A DNA stretch of 64,000 nt. Origin: Luteimonas padinae. GTDB taxonomy: Bacteria; Pseudomonadota; Gammaproteobacteria; Xanthomonadales; Xanthomonadaceae. Below the pieces are notes generated by a model. That model had not been told where the DNA came from, did not search any database, and saw nothing but the letters and a program-made list of their open reading frames with translations. Of this stretch, positions 1 through 8,168 are shown piece after piece (positions within the stretch are counted from its first letter, which is position 1; each line of letters begins with the position of its first letter). The position numbers and the translations under genes are program-made. The stretch spans positions 1-64,000 of the forward strand of contig NZ_BMZT01000001.1 of assembly GCF_014652935.1 (NCBI RefSeq). The letters run 5' to 3'.

Positions 1-35
1 TCCAGCATGCGAGAGTAGGTCATCGCCAGGGTCTT
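1..35 (+). rRNA. rrf: 5S ribosomal RNA, 3' end (partial)
   Basis: The first ~35 bases contain TGCGAGAGTAGGTCATCGCC, which matches the conserved 3' arm of bacterial 5S rRNA (GCGAGAGTAGG...). The rest of the gene lies outside the window. It is followed directly by a strong terminator, as expected at the end of an rRNA operon. The exact 3' end is approximate. Confidence 0.85.
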
Positions 36-45
36 TACCCCAAAA

Positions 46-72
46 CCCCGCAGCCTCGGCTGCGGGGTTTTT
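46..72 (+). terminator. Rho-independent terminator of the rRNA operon
   Basis: CCCCGCAGCC and GGCTGCGGGG form a GC-rich hairpin (8-10 bp stem depending on loop size), followed at once by TTTTT. It sits about 10 bases after the 5S end and is the clearest intrinsic terminator in the window. Confidence 0.9.
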
Positions 73-91
73 CTTTGGGCGCGCGGCGGCC

Positions 92-358
92 TCAGCCCGC
101 CGATTCCCGTCGCCGCATCAGCAATCCGATCTGGCCGATCACCGCGGTCAGCAGGATCAGCGAGTTGGTGACGATGAACACCCGGTTGCCGAGCATCCAG
201 CTGTAGGCGATGAAGCCAACGGAGGCCGCCATCTGGCCCAGGAACAGCCAGCGCGAGACGCCCTTCGCGTCCTTGTCCTTCCACTGCGTGACGATCTGGC
301 GGCAGAGGGTGGCCAGCAGGATCGCCGAGGCCGTCCAGCCGATGATGTCGGGATTCAT
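92..358 (-). CDS. Small membrane protein, PQ-loop/SemiSWEET-like
   Basis: An 88-residue protein with three predicted hydrophobic segments (about residues 4-20, 37-54 and 60-78) and a basic end (MRRRES). Size and topology suit a single three-helix PQ-loop repeat of the SemiSWEET type, which work as dimers moving small solutes. The ATG at 358 is preferred over the upstream in-frame ATG at 508, because the added stretch is low-complexity and an AAAGGA ribosome site lies about 10 bases before 358. The substrate is unknown. It converges on the rRNA terminator. Confidence 0.6.
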   Translation of the reverse strand: MNPDIIGWTASAILLATLCRQIVTQWKDKDAKGVSRWLFLGQMAASVGFIAYSWMLGNRVFIVTNSLILLTAVIGQIGLLMRRRESAG

Positions 359-543
359 CGTTCGCGGATCCTTTCGACGTGTGATCCGGAGCGTCGACGT
401 GCATGTTGTCCACGTGCATCCGGATGGGTGATCGATGTTCGCGCATGCCCGGTCCGCGCCGGGTGAACCGGTGTACGCCAACGTGGCTGTCACTGCGCGG
501 GTGCTCACATCCGGGGCTCACCCCGTGCGACAGGAGCACACCG

Positions 544-1029
544 ATGACCGACCCCCGCGAACTCGAAGAAAAGTTCTGGAAGGCGCTGGAGAGCGACCGC
601 ACCGTCATGCTCGGCCTCGATGGCCAGGAGGACGGGCACGCCCGGCCGATGACGGGCCTTGCCGAGGACCGGCGCTCGCCGATCTGGTTCTTCACGTCCG
701 CTGACAATGCGCTGGTCAAGCAGCTCGGCACGGGCAGTGGCCGCGCGATCGCCGGATTCGCCTCCAAGGGCCACGACCTCTTCGCCAGCATCCGCGGCTC
801 ACTGCGCGTCGATACCGACCGCGCGGTGGTGGAGCGCCTGTGGAACCCCTTCGTCGGCGCCTGGTACGAAGGCAAGGACGATCCGAAGCTGCGCCTGCTG
901 CGCCTCGACGCCGAAGACGCCGAAGTCTGGATCGACGCCAGCAGCATGCTCGCCGGCGTGAAGATGCTGCTCGGCGTCGACCCGAAGAAGGACTACAAGG
1001 ACAAGGTCGGCGAAGTCGACCTGCGCTGA
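544..1029 (+). CDS. Pyridoxamine 5'-phosphate oxidase-like general stress protein
   Basis: A 161-residue protein of the split-barrel flavin-binding fold, like the YdaG/general stress protein 26 group. Supporting features are the N-terminal helix with ELEEKFWKAL, the barrel strand RSPIWFFTSADNALVKQL, and the late WNPFVGAWYEGKDDPKLRLL segment shared by this family. Members bind FMN or similar cofactors and are tied to stress; true PNPOx activity is not implied. The ATG at 544 has AGGAG 9 bases upstream. The longer in-frame extension back to 403 is not convincing. It lies 9 bases before the next operon. Confidence 0.75.
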   Translation: MTDPRELEEKFWKALESDRTVMLGLDGQEDGHARPMTGLAEDRRSPIWFFTSADNALVKQLGTGSGRAIAGFASKGHDLFASIRGSLRVDTDRAVVERLWNPFVGAWYEGKDDPKLRLLRLDAEDAEVWIDASSMLAGVKMLLGVDPKKDYKDKVGEVDLR

Positions 1030-1038
1030 CGGCCGCCG

Positions 1039-2031
1039 ATGCAGCGTGACCTCGTGGTGGCAACGGCCGAAGGACTGTACTGTCCGGCCGGCGACTTCCA
1101 TATCGACCCGTGGCGGCCCGTGCCCCGTGCGGTGATCACGCACGGCCACGGCGACCATGCCCGTTCAGGGATGGGCTGTTACCACGTGGTGGCCGAGGGC
1201 CTGCCGATCCTGCGCTGGCGCCTTGGCGACCAGGACTACCGCGTGCACGCCGCCGGCGAGCGTTTCCGGATCGGAGGCGCGACGCTGTCGTTCCATCCGG
1301 CCGGCCATGTGCTCGGATCCAGCCAGGTGCGGATCGAGGCGGGCGGCGAGGTGTGGGTGGCCTCGGGCGACTACAAGCGCGACCCCGATCCCACCTGCGC
1401 GCCCTTCGAGGTTGTCGCCTGTGACGTGTTCATCACCGAATCGACGTTCGGGCTGCCGATCTACCGCTGGACGCCGGCCACGGAGGTGGCGCGGGACATC
1501 GTGGCCTGGCGCGAGGAGTGCGCGGGCAACGGCGAGGCCGCGATCCTCTACTGCTACGCGCTGGGCAAGGCGCAGCGGATCCTCGCCGAACTCGCGGCCC
1601 ACACCGACCGCCCGGTGTTCGTGCATGGCGCGATCGACGCGGGCGTGCAGGTCTATCGGGAGGCCGGCGTGCACTTGCTCGACACGCGGCGCGTGGCCGA
1701 CGAGGCGCGCGCGGCGGACTTCGCCGGCGAGCTGGTCATCGCGCCGCCGTCCGCGGCGGGCAGTCCGTGGATCCGCCGCTTCCGGCGCGCGCAGCAGGGC
1801 TTCGCCTCCGGCTGGATGCGCATCCGCGGCAACCGTCGCCGCCGCAACTACGATCGCGGCTTCGTCGTGTCCGACCACGCGGACTGGCCGTCGCTGCTGC
1901 GCACCGCGCACGAGACCGGCGCGCGCCGCGTGATCGCCACCCACGGTGACACCGACGCTCTGGTCCGCGTGCTCAATACGCAGGGCATCGACACCGGCGT
2001 GTTCGCGACCGGCTACGGCGAGGACGACTGA
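1039..2031 (+). CDS. Ligase-associated DNA exonuclease (metallo-beta-lactamase fold)
   Basis: A 330-residue protein of the mRNA 3'-end-processing-factor-like family found next to ATP-dependent DNA ligases. The metal motif HGHGDH is at residues 35-40. Later family landmarks are HPAGHVLGSSQ, SGDYKRDPDP, and SDHADW near the C-terminus with a final THGD. It is thought to trim DNA ends before the partner ligase seals them. It is the first gene of a four-gene operon; its TGA overlaps the ligase ATG by one base. The function is inferred from the family and the context. Confidence 0.85.
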   Translation: MQRDLVVATAEGLYCPAGDFHIDPWRPVPRAVITHGHGDHARSGMGCYHVVAEGLPILRWRLGDQDYRVHAAGERFRIGGATLSFHPAGHVLGSSQVRIEAGGEVWVASGDYKRDPDPTCAPFEVVACDVFITESTFGLPIYRWTPATEVARDIVAWREECAGNGEAAILYCYALGKAQRILAELAAHTDRPVFVHGAIDAGVQVYREAGVHLLDTRRVADEARAADFAGELVIAPPSAAGSPWIRRFRRAQQGFASGWMRIRGNRRRRNYDRGFVVSDHADWPSLLRTAHETGARRVIATHGDTDALVRVLNTQGIDTGVFATGYGEDD

Positions 2032-3737
2032 TGCGCCGCTTCGCCGCCCTGTACGAGCGGCTCGACCGCAGCACCGGCACCGCCGACAAGCGCCGCGCCC
2101 TGGTCGACTACTTCCGCGACGCGCCGCCGCGCGATGCGGCGTGGGCGCTCTGGCTGCTGGCCGGCGGGAAGATCGGCGGCGCGCGCGCGAAGATCGCGGC
2201 CACGGGCGATCTGCGCGCGTGGATCGGCGAGGAAACCGGCACGCCGGACTGGCTCGTCGAAGCCTGCCACCACCAGGTGGGCGACCTCGCTGAAACCCTG
2301 GCCCTGCTGCTGGACGATCCGCCCGTGACGCAGGGCGCCGGGCCCGGCAACGCACTGCCGTACCTGCCGGCAGGCGAAGATGGCGCCGGCCTCGGCCTCG
2401 CGGACTGGATCGAACGTCGCCTCGCGCCGGTCGCCAACGCCGACCCGGAGACACGCCGTGCCGTGGTGGTCGACGCCTGGCGCAGCCTGGTGTTCCGCGA
2501 GCGGCTGGTGTTCAACAAGCTCTTGACCGGCGCCCTGCGCGTGGGCGTCTCGCAGGGCCTGGTGCAGCAGGCGCTGGCCGAACTGTCCGGCGTCGACATC
2601 GCCCTCATCGCGCAGCGCATGCTCGGTCGCTGGACGCCGGGCGCCGGCTTCATGGAGACCCTGTTGTCGCCCGAGGCGCAGCCGGGCGATGCCGCGCTGC
2701 CCTATCCGTTTTTCCTGGCCTCGCCGCTGGAGTCGGATCCCGATGGCCTCGGCCCGGTGGACGACTGGCTGCTGGAATGGAAGTGGGACGGCATCCGCCT
2801 GCAGCTGATCCGACGCGCCGGCGAGGTCGCGCTCTGGTCGCGCGGCGAAGAGCGCATGGACGGGCGCTTCCCCGAGATCGAAGCCGCGGCCGCCGTGCTC
2901 CCGCGCGACTGCGTGATCGACGGCGAGCTGCTGGCCTGGCAGCCTGCCGCCAGCGCGCCCATGCCGTTCAGCGCCCTGCAGACCCGCATCCAGCGCTTGA
3001 AGCCGGGGCCGAAGACGCTGGCCTCCGCGCCCGCGCGCGTGCTGGCCTACGACCTGCTGGAGCTCGACGGCGAGGACCTGCGCGCGCGTCCGCTGGACGA
3101 GCGGCGGTCGCTGCTGGCTGCTCTCCTTGGCGAAACCGCGCAGGCCGGGAGCGCCACGAACGGCGACGACCGTGCCGGCACTGGCGGCAGCGCCGCTCGC
3201 ATCGCGCTGTCGCCGCGGGTCGAGGCCCGTGACTGGGCGCAGGCCGCCGCGCTGCGAGACGAGGCGCGCGATCGCGGCGTCGAGGGCCTGATGCTGAAGC
3301 GCCGCGATTCCCCCTACCGCCACGGCCGCAGGCGCGGCGACTGGTGGAAGTGGAAGGTCGATCCGCTCAGCATCGATGCGGTGCTGATCTACGCCCAGTC
3401 CGGGAGCGGCCGGCGCAGCACGCTGTTTACCGACTACACATTCGGCCTCTGGGACGGCGACGCGCTGGTGCCGGTGGCCAAGGCCTACTCGGGGCTCGAC
3501 GACGCGGAAATCCTGCGCCTGGACCGCTGGATCCGTGCGCACACGCTGGAGCGCTTCGGACCGGTGCGCTCGGTCGAGGCCGCTCACGTGTTCGAGCTCG
3601 GCTTCGAAGGCGTGAACCGGTCCCGGCGGCACAAGTCCGGCGTCGCGGTGCGCTTCCCGCGCATCCTGCGCTGGCGCGAGGACAAGCCGGTGCGCGAGGC
3701 CGACACGCTCGACGCGCTGCGGGCCCTGGCGCGGTGA
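2031..3737 (+). CDS. ATP-dependent DNA ligase (ligase-associated damage-response operon)
   Basis: A 568-residue ligase. The nucleotidyltransferase motif I is EWKWDGIR, with the adenylated lysine at residue 251. VIDGELLAW (motif III), EGLMLKRRDSPY (motif IV) and WWKWKVDP (motif V) follow, then the C-terminal OB domain. The ~220-residue N-terminal DNA-binding domain is typical of this class. It joins nicks with ATP, unlike the essential NAD-dependent LigA. An approximately 30-residue Ala/Gly/Thr-rich segment near residue 380 looks like a variable loop. It is coupled to both neighbours by one-base overlaps (TGATG). Confidence 0.9.
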   Translation: MRRFAALYERLDRSTGTADKRRALVDYFRDAPPRDAAWALWLLAGGKIGGARAKIAATGDLRAWIGEETGTPDWLVEACHHQVGDLAETLALLLDDPPVTQGAGPGNALPYLPAGEDGAGLGLADWIERRLAPVANADPETRRAVVVDAWRSLVFRERLVFNKLLTGALRVGVSQGLVQQALAELSGVDIALIAQRMLGRWTPGAGFMETLLSPEAQPGDAALPYPFFLASPLESDPDGLGPVDDWLLEWKWDGIRLQLIRRAGEVALWSRGEERMDGRFPEIEAAAAVLPRDCVIDGELLAWQPAASAPMPFSALQTRIQRLKPGPKTLASAPARVLAYDLLELDGEDLRARPLDERRSLLAALLGETAQAGSATNGDDRAGTGGSAARIALSPRVEARDWAQAAALRDEARDRGVEGLMLKRRDSPYRHGRRRGDWWKWKVDPLSIDAVLIYAQSGSGRRSTLFTDYTFGLWDGDALVPVAKAYSGLDDAEILRLDRWIRAHTLERFGPVRSVEAAHVFELGFEGVNRSRRHKSGVAVRFPRILRWREDKPVREADTLDALRALAR

Positions 3738-6274
3738 TGGCGCCCGCCGCCGGTTCCAGGCGATCGCCGGCCGGACAGCCCGCAGTGCCGCCGCCCGCGC
3801 GCAGCCGCGGGCGGTTCGACGCCCCGCTGACGGCCTGGTTCACCGCGCGCGGGTGGCGCGTCGCGCCCTTCCAGCGACAGGCCTGGCGGCATTACCTGAC
3901 CGGTGGCTCCGGCCTCCTGGTCACGCCCACCGGCAGCGGCAAGACGCTGGCCGCGCTCGGGGGGCCGCTGCTCGAAGCGCTCCGGCTCGGCGATGCACCG
4001 GCGCCGAAGCGACGCGGCGCATCATCGCCCGGACCCCGCCTGCGCCTGCTCTGGATCACCCCGCTGCGCGCGCTCGCGGTCGACACCGTGCGCGCGATCC
4101 GCGAACCGGTGGAGGCGCTCGGCATCCCGTGGACCGTCGCCATGCGCACGGGCGACGCCAGCGCGCGCGACCGACGCCTGGCGCGCCAGGGCCAGGCGGA
4201 GGTGCTGGTCACCACGCCCGAATCCTTCGCCCTGGCCCTGTCCTATCCCGACGCCGCGGACCTGCTGGGCGGGGTGCGCGCGGTGGTCGTCGACGAATGG
4301 CACGAGCTGCTGGGCAACAAGCGCGGCGTGCTGCTGCAGCTGTGCCTGGCGCGGCTGCGTGCGGTCGCACCCGCGGCGCGGACCTGGGGGCTGTCAGCCA
4401 CGCTGGGGAACATCGGGGAAGCGCGCGACGTGCTGCTGCCCGGCCAGCCCGATGCGCCCATCCTCGCCGCCCCGAAACCGAGGCGGCTGACGCTCGAGAC
4501 CCTCATCCCGGCCGAGGGCGAGCGTTTCCCCTGGGCCGGCCACCTCGGCCTGTCGCAGCTCGAGCGCGTGGCCGCGGTGCTGCAGCGCGCACGCAGCAGC
4601 CTGCTGTTCACCAACACGCGCTCGCAGGCCGAGCTCTGGCACCGGGCGCTGCAGGCGGTGTGGCTGGACGATCCGGCGACGCTGGCGCTGCACCACGGCT
4701 CGCTCGACGCCTCGCTGCGCGCCGAGGCCGAGGCCGGCCTGCGCGACGGCCGCGTGCGCTGCGTGGTGGCGACGTCGAGCCTCGATCTTGGCGTCGATTT
4801 CCCCGCCGTCGACCAGGTGTTGCAGGTGGGCAGCCCCAAGGGCATGGCGCGGCTGGTGCAGCGCGGCGGCCGCGCGCGCCACCGTCCGGGCGAGGCCGGT
4901 CACGTCGTCTGCGTGCCCACGCATGCGCTGGAGCTGGCGGAGTACGCGGCGGCGCGCATCGCGATCGAGGCCGGGCGCATCGAGGCGCGCGTGCCACCGC
5001 GGCTGTCGCTCGACGTGCTGGCGCAGCACTGCGTCACCCTCGCGCTCGGCGGCGGCTTCCACGCCGGTGCGCTGCTGGACGAAGTGCGCGGCACCCACGC
5101 CTTCGCCGCGCTGTCCGACGACGCCTGGCAGGCGGTGCTCGACTTCATCGTCCGCGGCGGCAGCGCGCTGGAGCACTATCCGGACTACCGGCGCGTGGTG
5201 CGCGACGACGATGGCGCGTGGCGCGTCCTCGATCGCCGGGTCGCGTTCCGGCACCGGCTCTCGATCGGCACGATCACCAGCGCCGGCAGCGTCGAGGTCC
5301 GCTTCGCCAAGGGGGCGCGGCTGGGCGCGGTGGAGGAATCGTTCGTCTCGCGCCTGCGTCCGCGCGACCGCTTCCAGTTCGCCGGTCGCACGCTGGAGCT
5401 GGTGCAGCTGCGCGACATGACCGCCTTCGTGCGCCTGGCCAGGCGCAGCGACGGCAGCGTGCCGCGCTGGCAGGGCGGGCGCATGCCGCTATCGAGCGAG
5501 CTGGCCGCGGAAGTCGAGGCGGTGCTGGCCCGGCCACCGCGCAGTCCCGAGATGCGCGCGCTGGCACCGCTGCTGTCGCTGCAGTCGCGGCTCTCCTCCC
5601 TGCCCACCCCAGACAGCCTGCTGGCCGAGGCGGTGAAGACGCGCGAAGGCTGGCACCTGTTCCTGTTTCCCTTCGCCGGGCGCGCGGTGCACGAAGGCCT
5701 GGCGCCGCTGCTGGCGCTGCGCTGGGCGCGCGAGGCGCCCAACACCTTCGCCTGGGCGGTGAACGACTACGGCCTGGTGCTGAGCGCGCAGGCCGAAGCC
5801 TGGCCGGACGAGGCCCTGCTCGCACGCATGCTCGCCGTGGACGGCGTGGTCGACGACCTGCGCGCCAGCCTCAACCTGGCCGAGCTCGCGCGTCGCCAGT
5901 TCCGGGAGATCGCGCGCGTCGCCGGGCTGCTGCCGCCGTCGCTGCCGGGGCGCGCCATCCGGTCGCTGCGCCAGCTGCAGGCCTCGAGCAGCCTGCTGTT
6001 CGACGTGCTCAGCCGCCACGATCCCGGCCACGTGCTGCTGGCCCAGGCCGAGCGCGAAGTCCTCGAAGCCCAGCTGGAGGTGGTGCGGCTGCGCGCCGCG
6101 CTCGAACGCTGTGGCCGGCGCCCCCTCGCGCTGCACCGCCCGCGCGGCCTGACGCCGCTGGCCTTCCCGCTGTGGGCCGAATCGATGCGTGGCCAGCTCA
6201 GCACCGAGGACTGGCGCACGCGCGTGCAACGCGCCGCCGAACGCCTGGAGGAGCGCCATGCCCGCCGTGCTTGA
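3737..6274 (+). CDS. Ligase-associated DEXH-box DNA helicase (Lhr-like)
   Basis: An 845-residue superfamily 2 helicase. Walker A is TPTGSGKT with the lysine at residue 69. The DEWH box is at 186-189, SATLGN is motif III, and VATSSLDLGVDFPAVD plus the QRGGRARHR motif VI lie in the second RecA domain. The C-terminal half matches the Lhr-type extension. The ATG at 3737 overlaps the ligase stop; the longer in-frame ORF upstream is a shadow of the ligase. It probably unwinds or remodels damaged DNA for the exonuclease and ligase. Its 3' end overlaps the next gene by 17 bases. Confidence 0.9.
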   Translation: MAPAAGSRRSPAGQPAVPPPARSRGRFDAPLTAWFTARGWRVAPFQRQAWRHYLTGGSGLLVTPTGSGKTLAALGGPLLEALRLGDAPAPKRRGASSPGPRLRLLWITPLRALAVDTVRAIREPVEALGIPWTVAMRTGDASARDRRLARQGQAEVLVTTPESFALALSYPDAADLLGGVRAVVVDEWHELLGNKRGVLLQLCLARLRAVAPAARTWGLSATLGNIGEARDVLLPGQPDAPILAAPKPRRLTLETLIPAEGERFPWAGHLGLSQLERVAAVLQRARSSLLFTNTRSQAELWHRALQAVWLDDPATLALHHGSLDASLRAEAEAGLRDGRVRCVVATSSLDLGVDFPAVDQVLQVGSPKGMARLVQRGGRARHRPGEAGHVVCVPTHALELAEYAAARIAIEAGRIEARVPPRLSLDVLAQHCVTLALGGGFHAGALLDEVRGTHAFAALSDDAWQAVLDFIVRGGSALEHYPDYRRVVRDDDGAWRVLDRRVAFRHRLSIGTITSAGSVEVRFAKGARLGAVEESFVSRLRPRDRFQFAGRTLELVQLRDMTAFVRLARRSDGSVPRWQGGRMPLSSELAAEVEAVLARPPRSPEMRALAPLLSLQSRLSSLPTPDSLLAEAVKTREGWHLFLFPFAGRAVHEGLAPLLALRWAREAPNTFAWAVNDYGLVLSAQAEAWPDEALLARMLAVDGVVDDLRASLNLAELARRQFREIARVAGLLPPSLPGRAIRSLRQLQASSSLLFDVLSRHDPGHVLLAQAEREVLEAQLEVVRLRAALERCGRRPLALHRPRGLTPLAFPLWAESMRGQLSTEDWRTRVQRAAERLEERHARRA

Positions 6275-6923
6275 CCTGTTGCTGGCCGGCGAGCCGATGC
6301 GCCTGCTGGCCGACCGCGCCCTGTACTGGCCGGCGCGCGGACGGCTGCTCATCGCCGACCTGCACCTGGGCAAGGGCGACATCATGCGCGCCGCCGGGAT
6401 CGCCGTGCCTTCGGGCGGAACGCGCCACGACCTCGACCGGCTGCACGTCCTGCTCGACGCGACCGGCGCACGCGAACTGTGGGTGCTGGGCGACTTCCTG
6501 CACGGCCGCCGCCACCCGCGCGTCGAGGCCGAGTGGCGCGCCCTGCTGGCCGCGCATCCGGGCTGCGTGGCGAGCGTGGTCGCCGGCAACCACGACCGGG
6601 CGCTGGTCGCCGATGCGGCCGGCGTGGTGCACCTGCCCGACGACGTGCGCGACGGGCCGTTCCGCTTCCGCCATGTGCCGCTGGAAGCCCCCGATCCCGC
6701 CCTCGGCCACGTGATGTGCGGACACGTGCACCCGGTGGCGCGACTGCCGGGCCTGCCCGGACGCCATCCGGCCCTGGCGCTGGCGCCGGGGCAGGCGATC
6801 CTGCCGGCGTTCTCGGCGTTCACCGGTGGCTGGCTGCTGTCGGACGCACAGGCCTGGATCGCCTGCGCGCAGGGCGAGCTTGCCGGCAACGGCGACGGAC
6901 CGTGGCGGGCAGCAGCGCATTGA
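6258..6923 (+). CDS. pdeM: Ligase-associated endonuclease/phosphoesterase PdeM
   Basis: A 221-residue calcineurin-like metallophosphoesterase. The metal-ligand motifs appear in order: ADLHLGKGD (Asp34, His36), LGDFLHG, AGNHDR and CGHVHP. This set defines the PdeM family, the fourth member of the ligase-associated damage-response cluster. The ATG at 6258 lies inside the helicase 3' end, which implies translational coupling. It likely hydrolyses phosphodiesters or phosphate ends during repair; its true substrate is not visible from the sequence. Confidence 0.85.
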   Translation: MPAVLDLLLAGEPMRLLADRALYWPARGRLLIADLHLGKGDIMRAAGIAVPSGGTRHDLDRLHVLLDATGARELWVLGDFLHGRRHPRVEAEWRALLAAHPGCVASVVAGNHDRALVADAAGVVHLPDDVRDGPFRFRHVPLEAPDPALGHVMCGHVHPVARLPGLPGRHPALALAPGQAILPAFSAFTGGWLLSDAQAWIACAQGELAGNGDGPWRAAAH

Positions 6924-6977
6924 CCGGCGCACGACGCCGCGGCGGTTAGCGTGGGCGTCCTGCACCAGGAGCTCCGC

Positions 6978-8048
6978 ATGCCGCCACGCCAGGCACCGTC
7001 CAGCCACCGCGCCGCCCCGCGCCGCGGTGGCCATGCCGCTACCCGCGGCACCGGCGTGCGCATCGACAGCTGGAACCTGCCGCTGCGCCATCCCGAAGGC
7101 GGATTCCTGGGCGACCGCGCCAGCCAGACCGCGTTCCGCGAACTGCTGGACCAGGCGCGCCGCGCGCACAGCACCTGCGCGCGCGATCCCTTCGGGCGCA
7201 CGCCCACCGCCGAACTCGACAAGCGCGAGATCGACATGGTGCTCGTCGGCGGCGATCCCGACGCGGCGCACGTGGTGCACCTCGCCGTCGAGGAGTACGC
7301 GCGTGCGCTGGTGGCGGTGGTGCGCAGCTTCATCGCGCAGCCGGAATGGCGCGGCGTGCGCGACATCGTGCTGGGTGGCGGCTTCCCCGGCCACGAGGCC
7401 GGACGGCTGGCGATCCGCCGCGCCGCGCGGCTGCTGAAGCTCGCACGCAGCGGAGTGCGCCTGCGCGTGCTCGGCCACGACAGCGACGAAGGCGGACTGC
7501 TCGGCTGGGTGCAGCTGGCGCCGTCGGCCGCGCTGCGCCGGCAGGCCTTCCTGGCGGTGGACATCGGCGGCACCAACATCCGCTGCGGCATCGTCGAGCC
7601 GCGCCTGGGCGAGGATCGCAGCGGCGGCAAAGCACGCATCCTGGAGCACGCGCAGTGGCGCCACGCCGACGATGCGCCGACGCGCGAGGAGGCGCTGCAG
7701 CGGCTGGGGGCGATGCTCAACGGCCTGGCCGCGCATGCGCGCACGCGCGGGATCGACCTCGCGGCCTTCGTCGGCATCGCCTGTCCGGGCGAGGTCGACG
7801 CGCGCGGCCACCTGCTCAACGGCGCGCAGAACCTGCCGGGCGACTGGGCGGCGGAGGACTTCTTCCTGGCCGACGCGCTGGGCGCCTGGCTGGCGCCGGT
7901 GCGCGGCCGCGCGCCGCGCGTGCTGCTGCACAACGACGCGGTGGTGCAGGGCCTGAGCGAGCGCCCGCGCATGCGCAATGCCAAGCGCTGGGGCGTGCTG
8001 ACCATCGGCACCGGCCTGGGCAACGCGTCCTACTCCAACCTGGGCTGA
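6978..8048 (+). CDS. ROK-type kinase/regulator-like protein with permuted subdomain order
   Basis: A 356-residue protein. In standard ROK sugar kinases the phosphate-binding DxGGT comes first and the IVLGGG segment comes near the end. Here the IVLGGG segment is at residues 130-135, followed by GHDSDEGGLLGW, and only then DIGGTN at 195-200, GIACPGEVD near 266, HNDA with the catalytic-type Asp320, and GTGLGN at 344-349, eight residues before the stop. This looks like a circular permutation. The Cys-rich zinc motif of ROK proteins is not seen. The ATG at 6978 has AGGAG 6 bases upstream and is preferred to the GTG at 6951. Sugar kinase activity is possible but unproven. Confidence 0.7.
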   Translation: MPPRQAPSSHRAAPRRGGHAATRGTGVRIDSWNLPLRHPEGGFLGDRASQTAFRELLDQARRAHSTCARDPFGRTPTAELDKREIDMVLVGGDPDAAHVVHLAVEEYARALVAVVRSFIAQPEWRGVRDIVLGGGFPGHEAGRLAIRRAARLLKLARSGVRLRVLGHDSDEGGLLGWVQLAPSAALRRQAFLAVDIGGTNIRCGIVEPRLGEDRSGGKARILEHAQWRHADDAPTREEALQRLGAMLNGLAAHARTRGIDLAAFVGIACPGEVDARGHLLNGAQNLPGDWAAEDFFLADALGAWLAPVRGRAPRVLLHNDAVVQGLSERPRMRNAKRWGVLTIGTGLGNASYSNLG

Positions 8049-8168
8049 CCTTTGGCGGATGGCCGGGGCGCGACGCTTCGCGGAGAATCGATGCGGGGAC
8101 TCCATGCCGGGCGCGACCGCCCGCGCGGAATTCCGCGCGCCGCGACCGACCTGCCAGGAGATCCGCCC

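Noticed and set aside
2013..3632. 539-codon open frame on the minus strand opposite the DNA ligase
   Set aside because: Composition is typical of a frame shadow, with no start signal and no recognisable fold; ligase motifs are on the plus strand.
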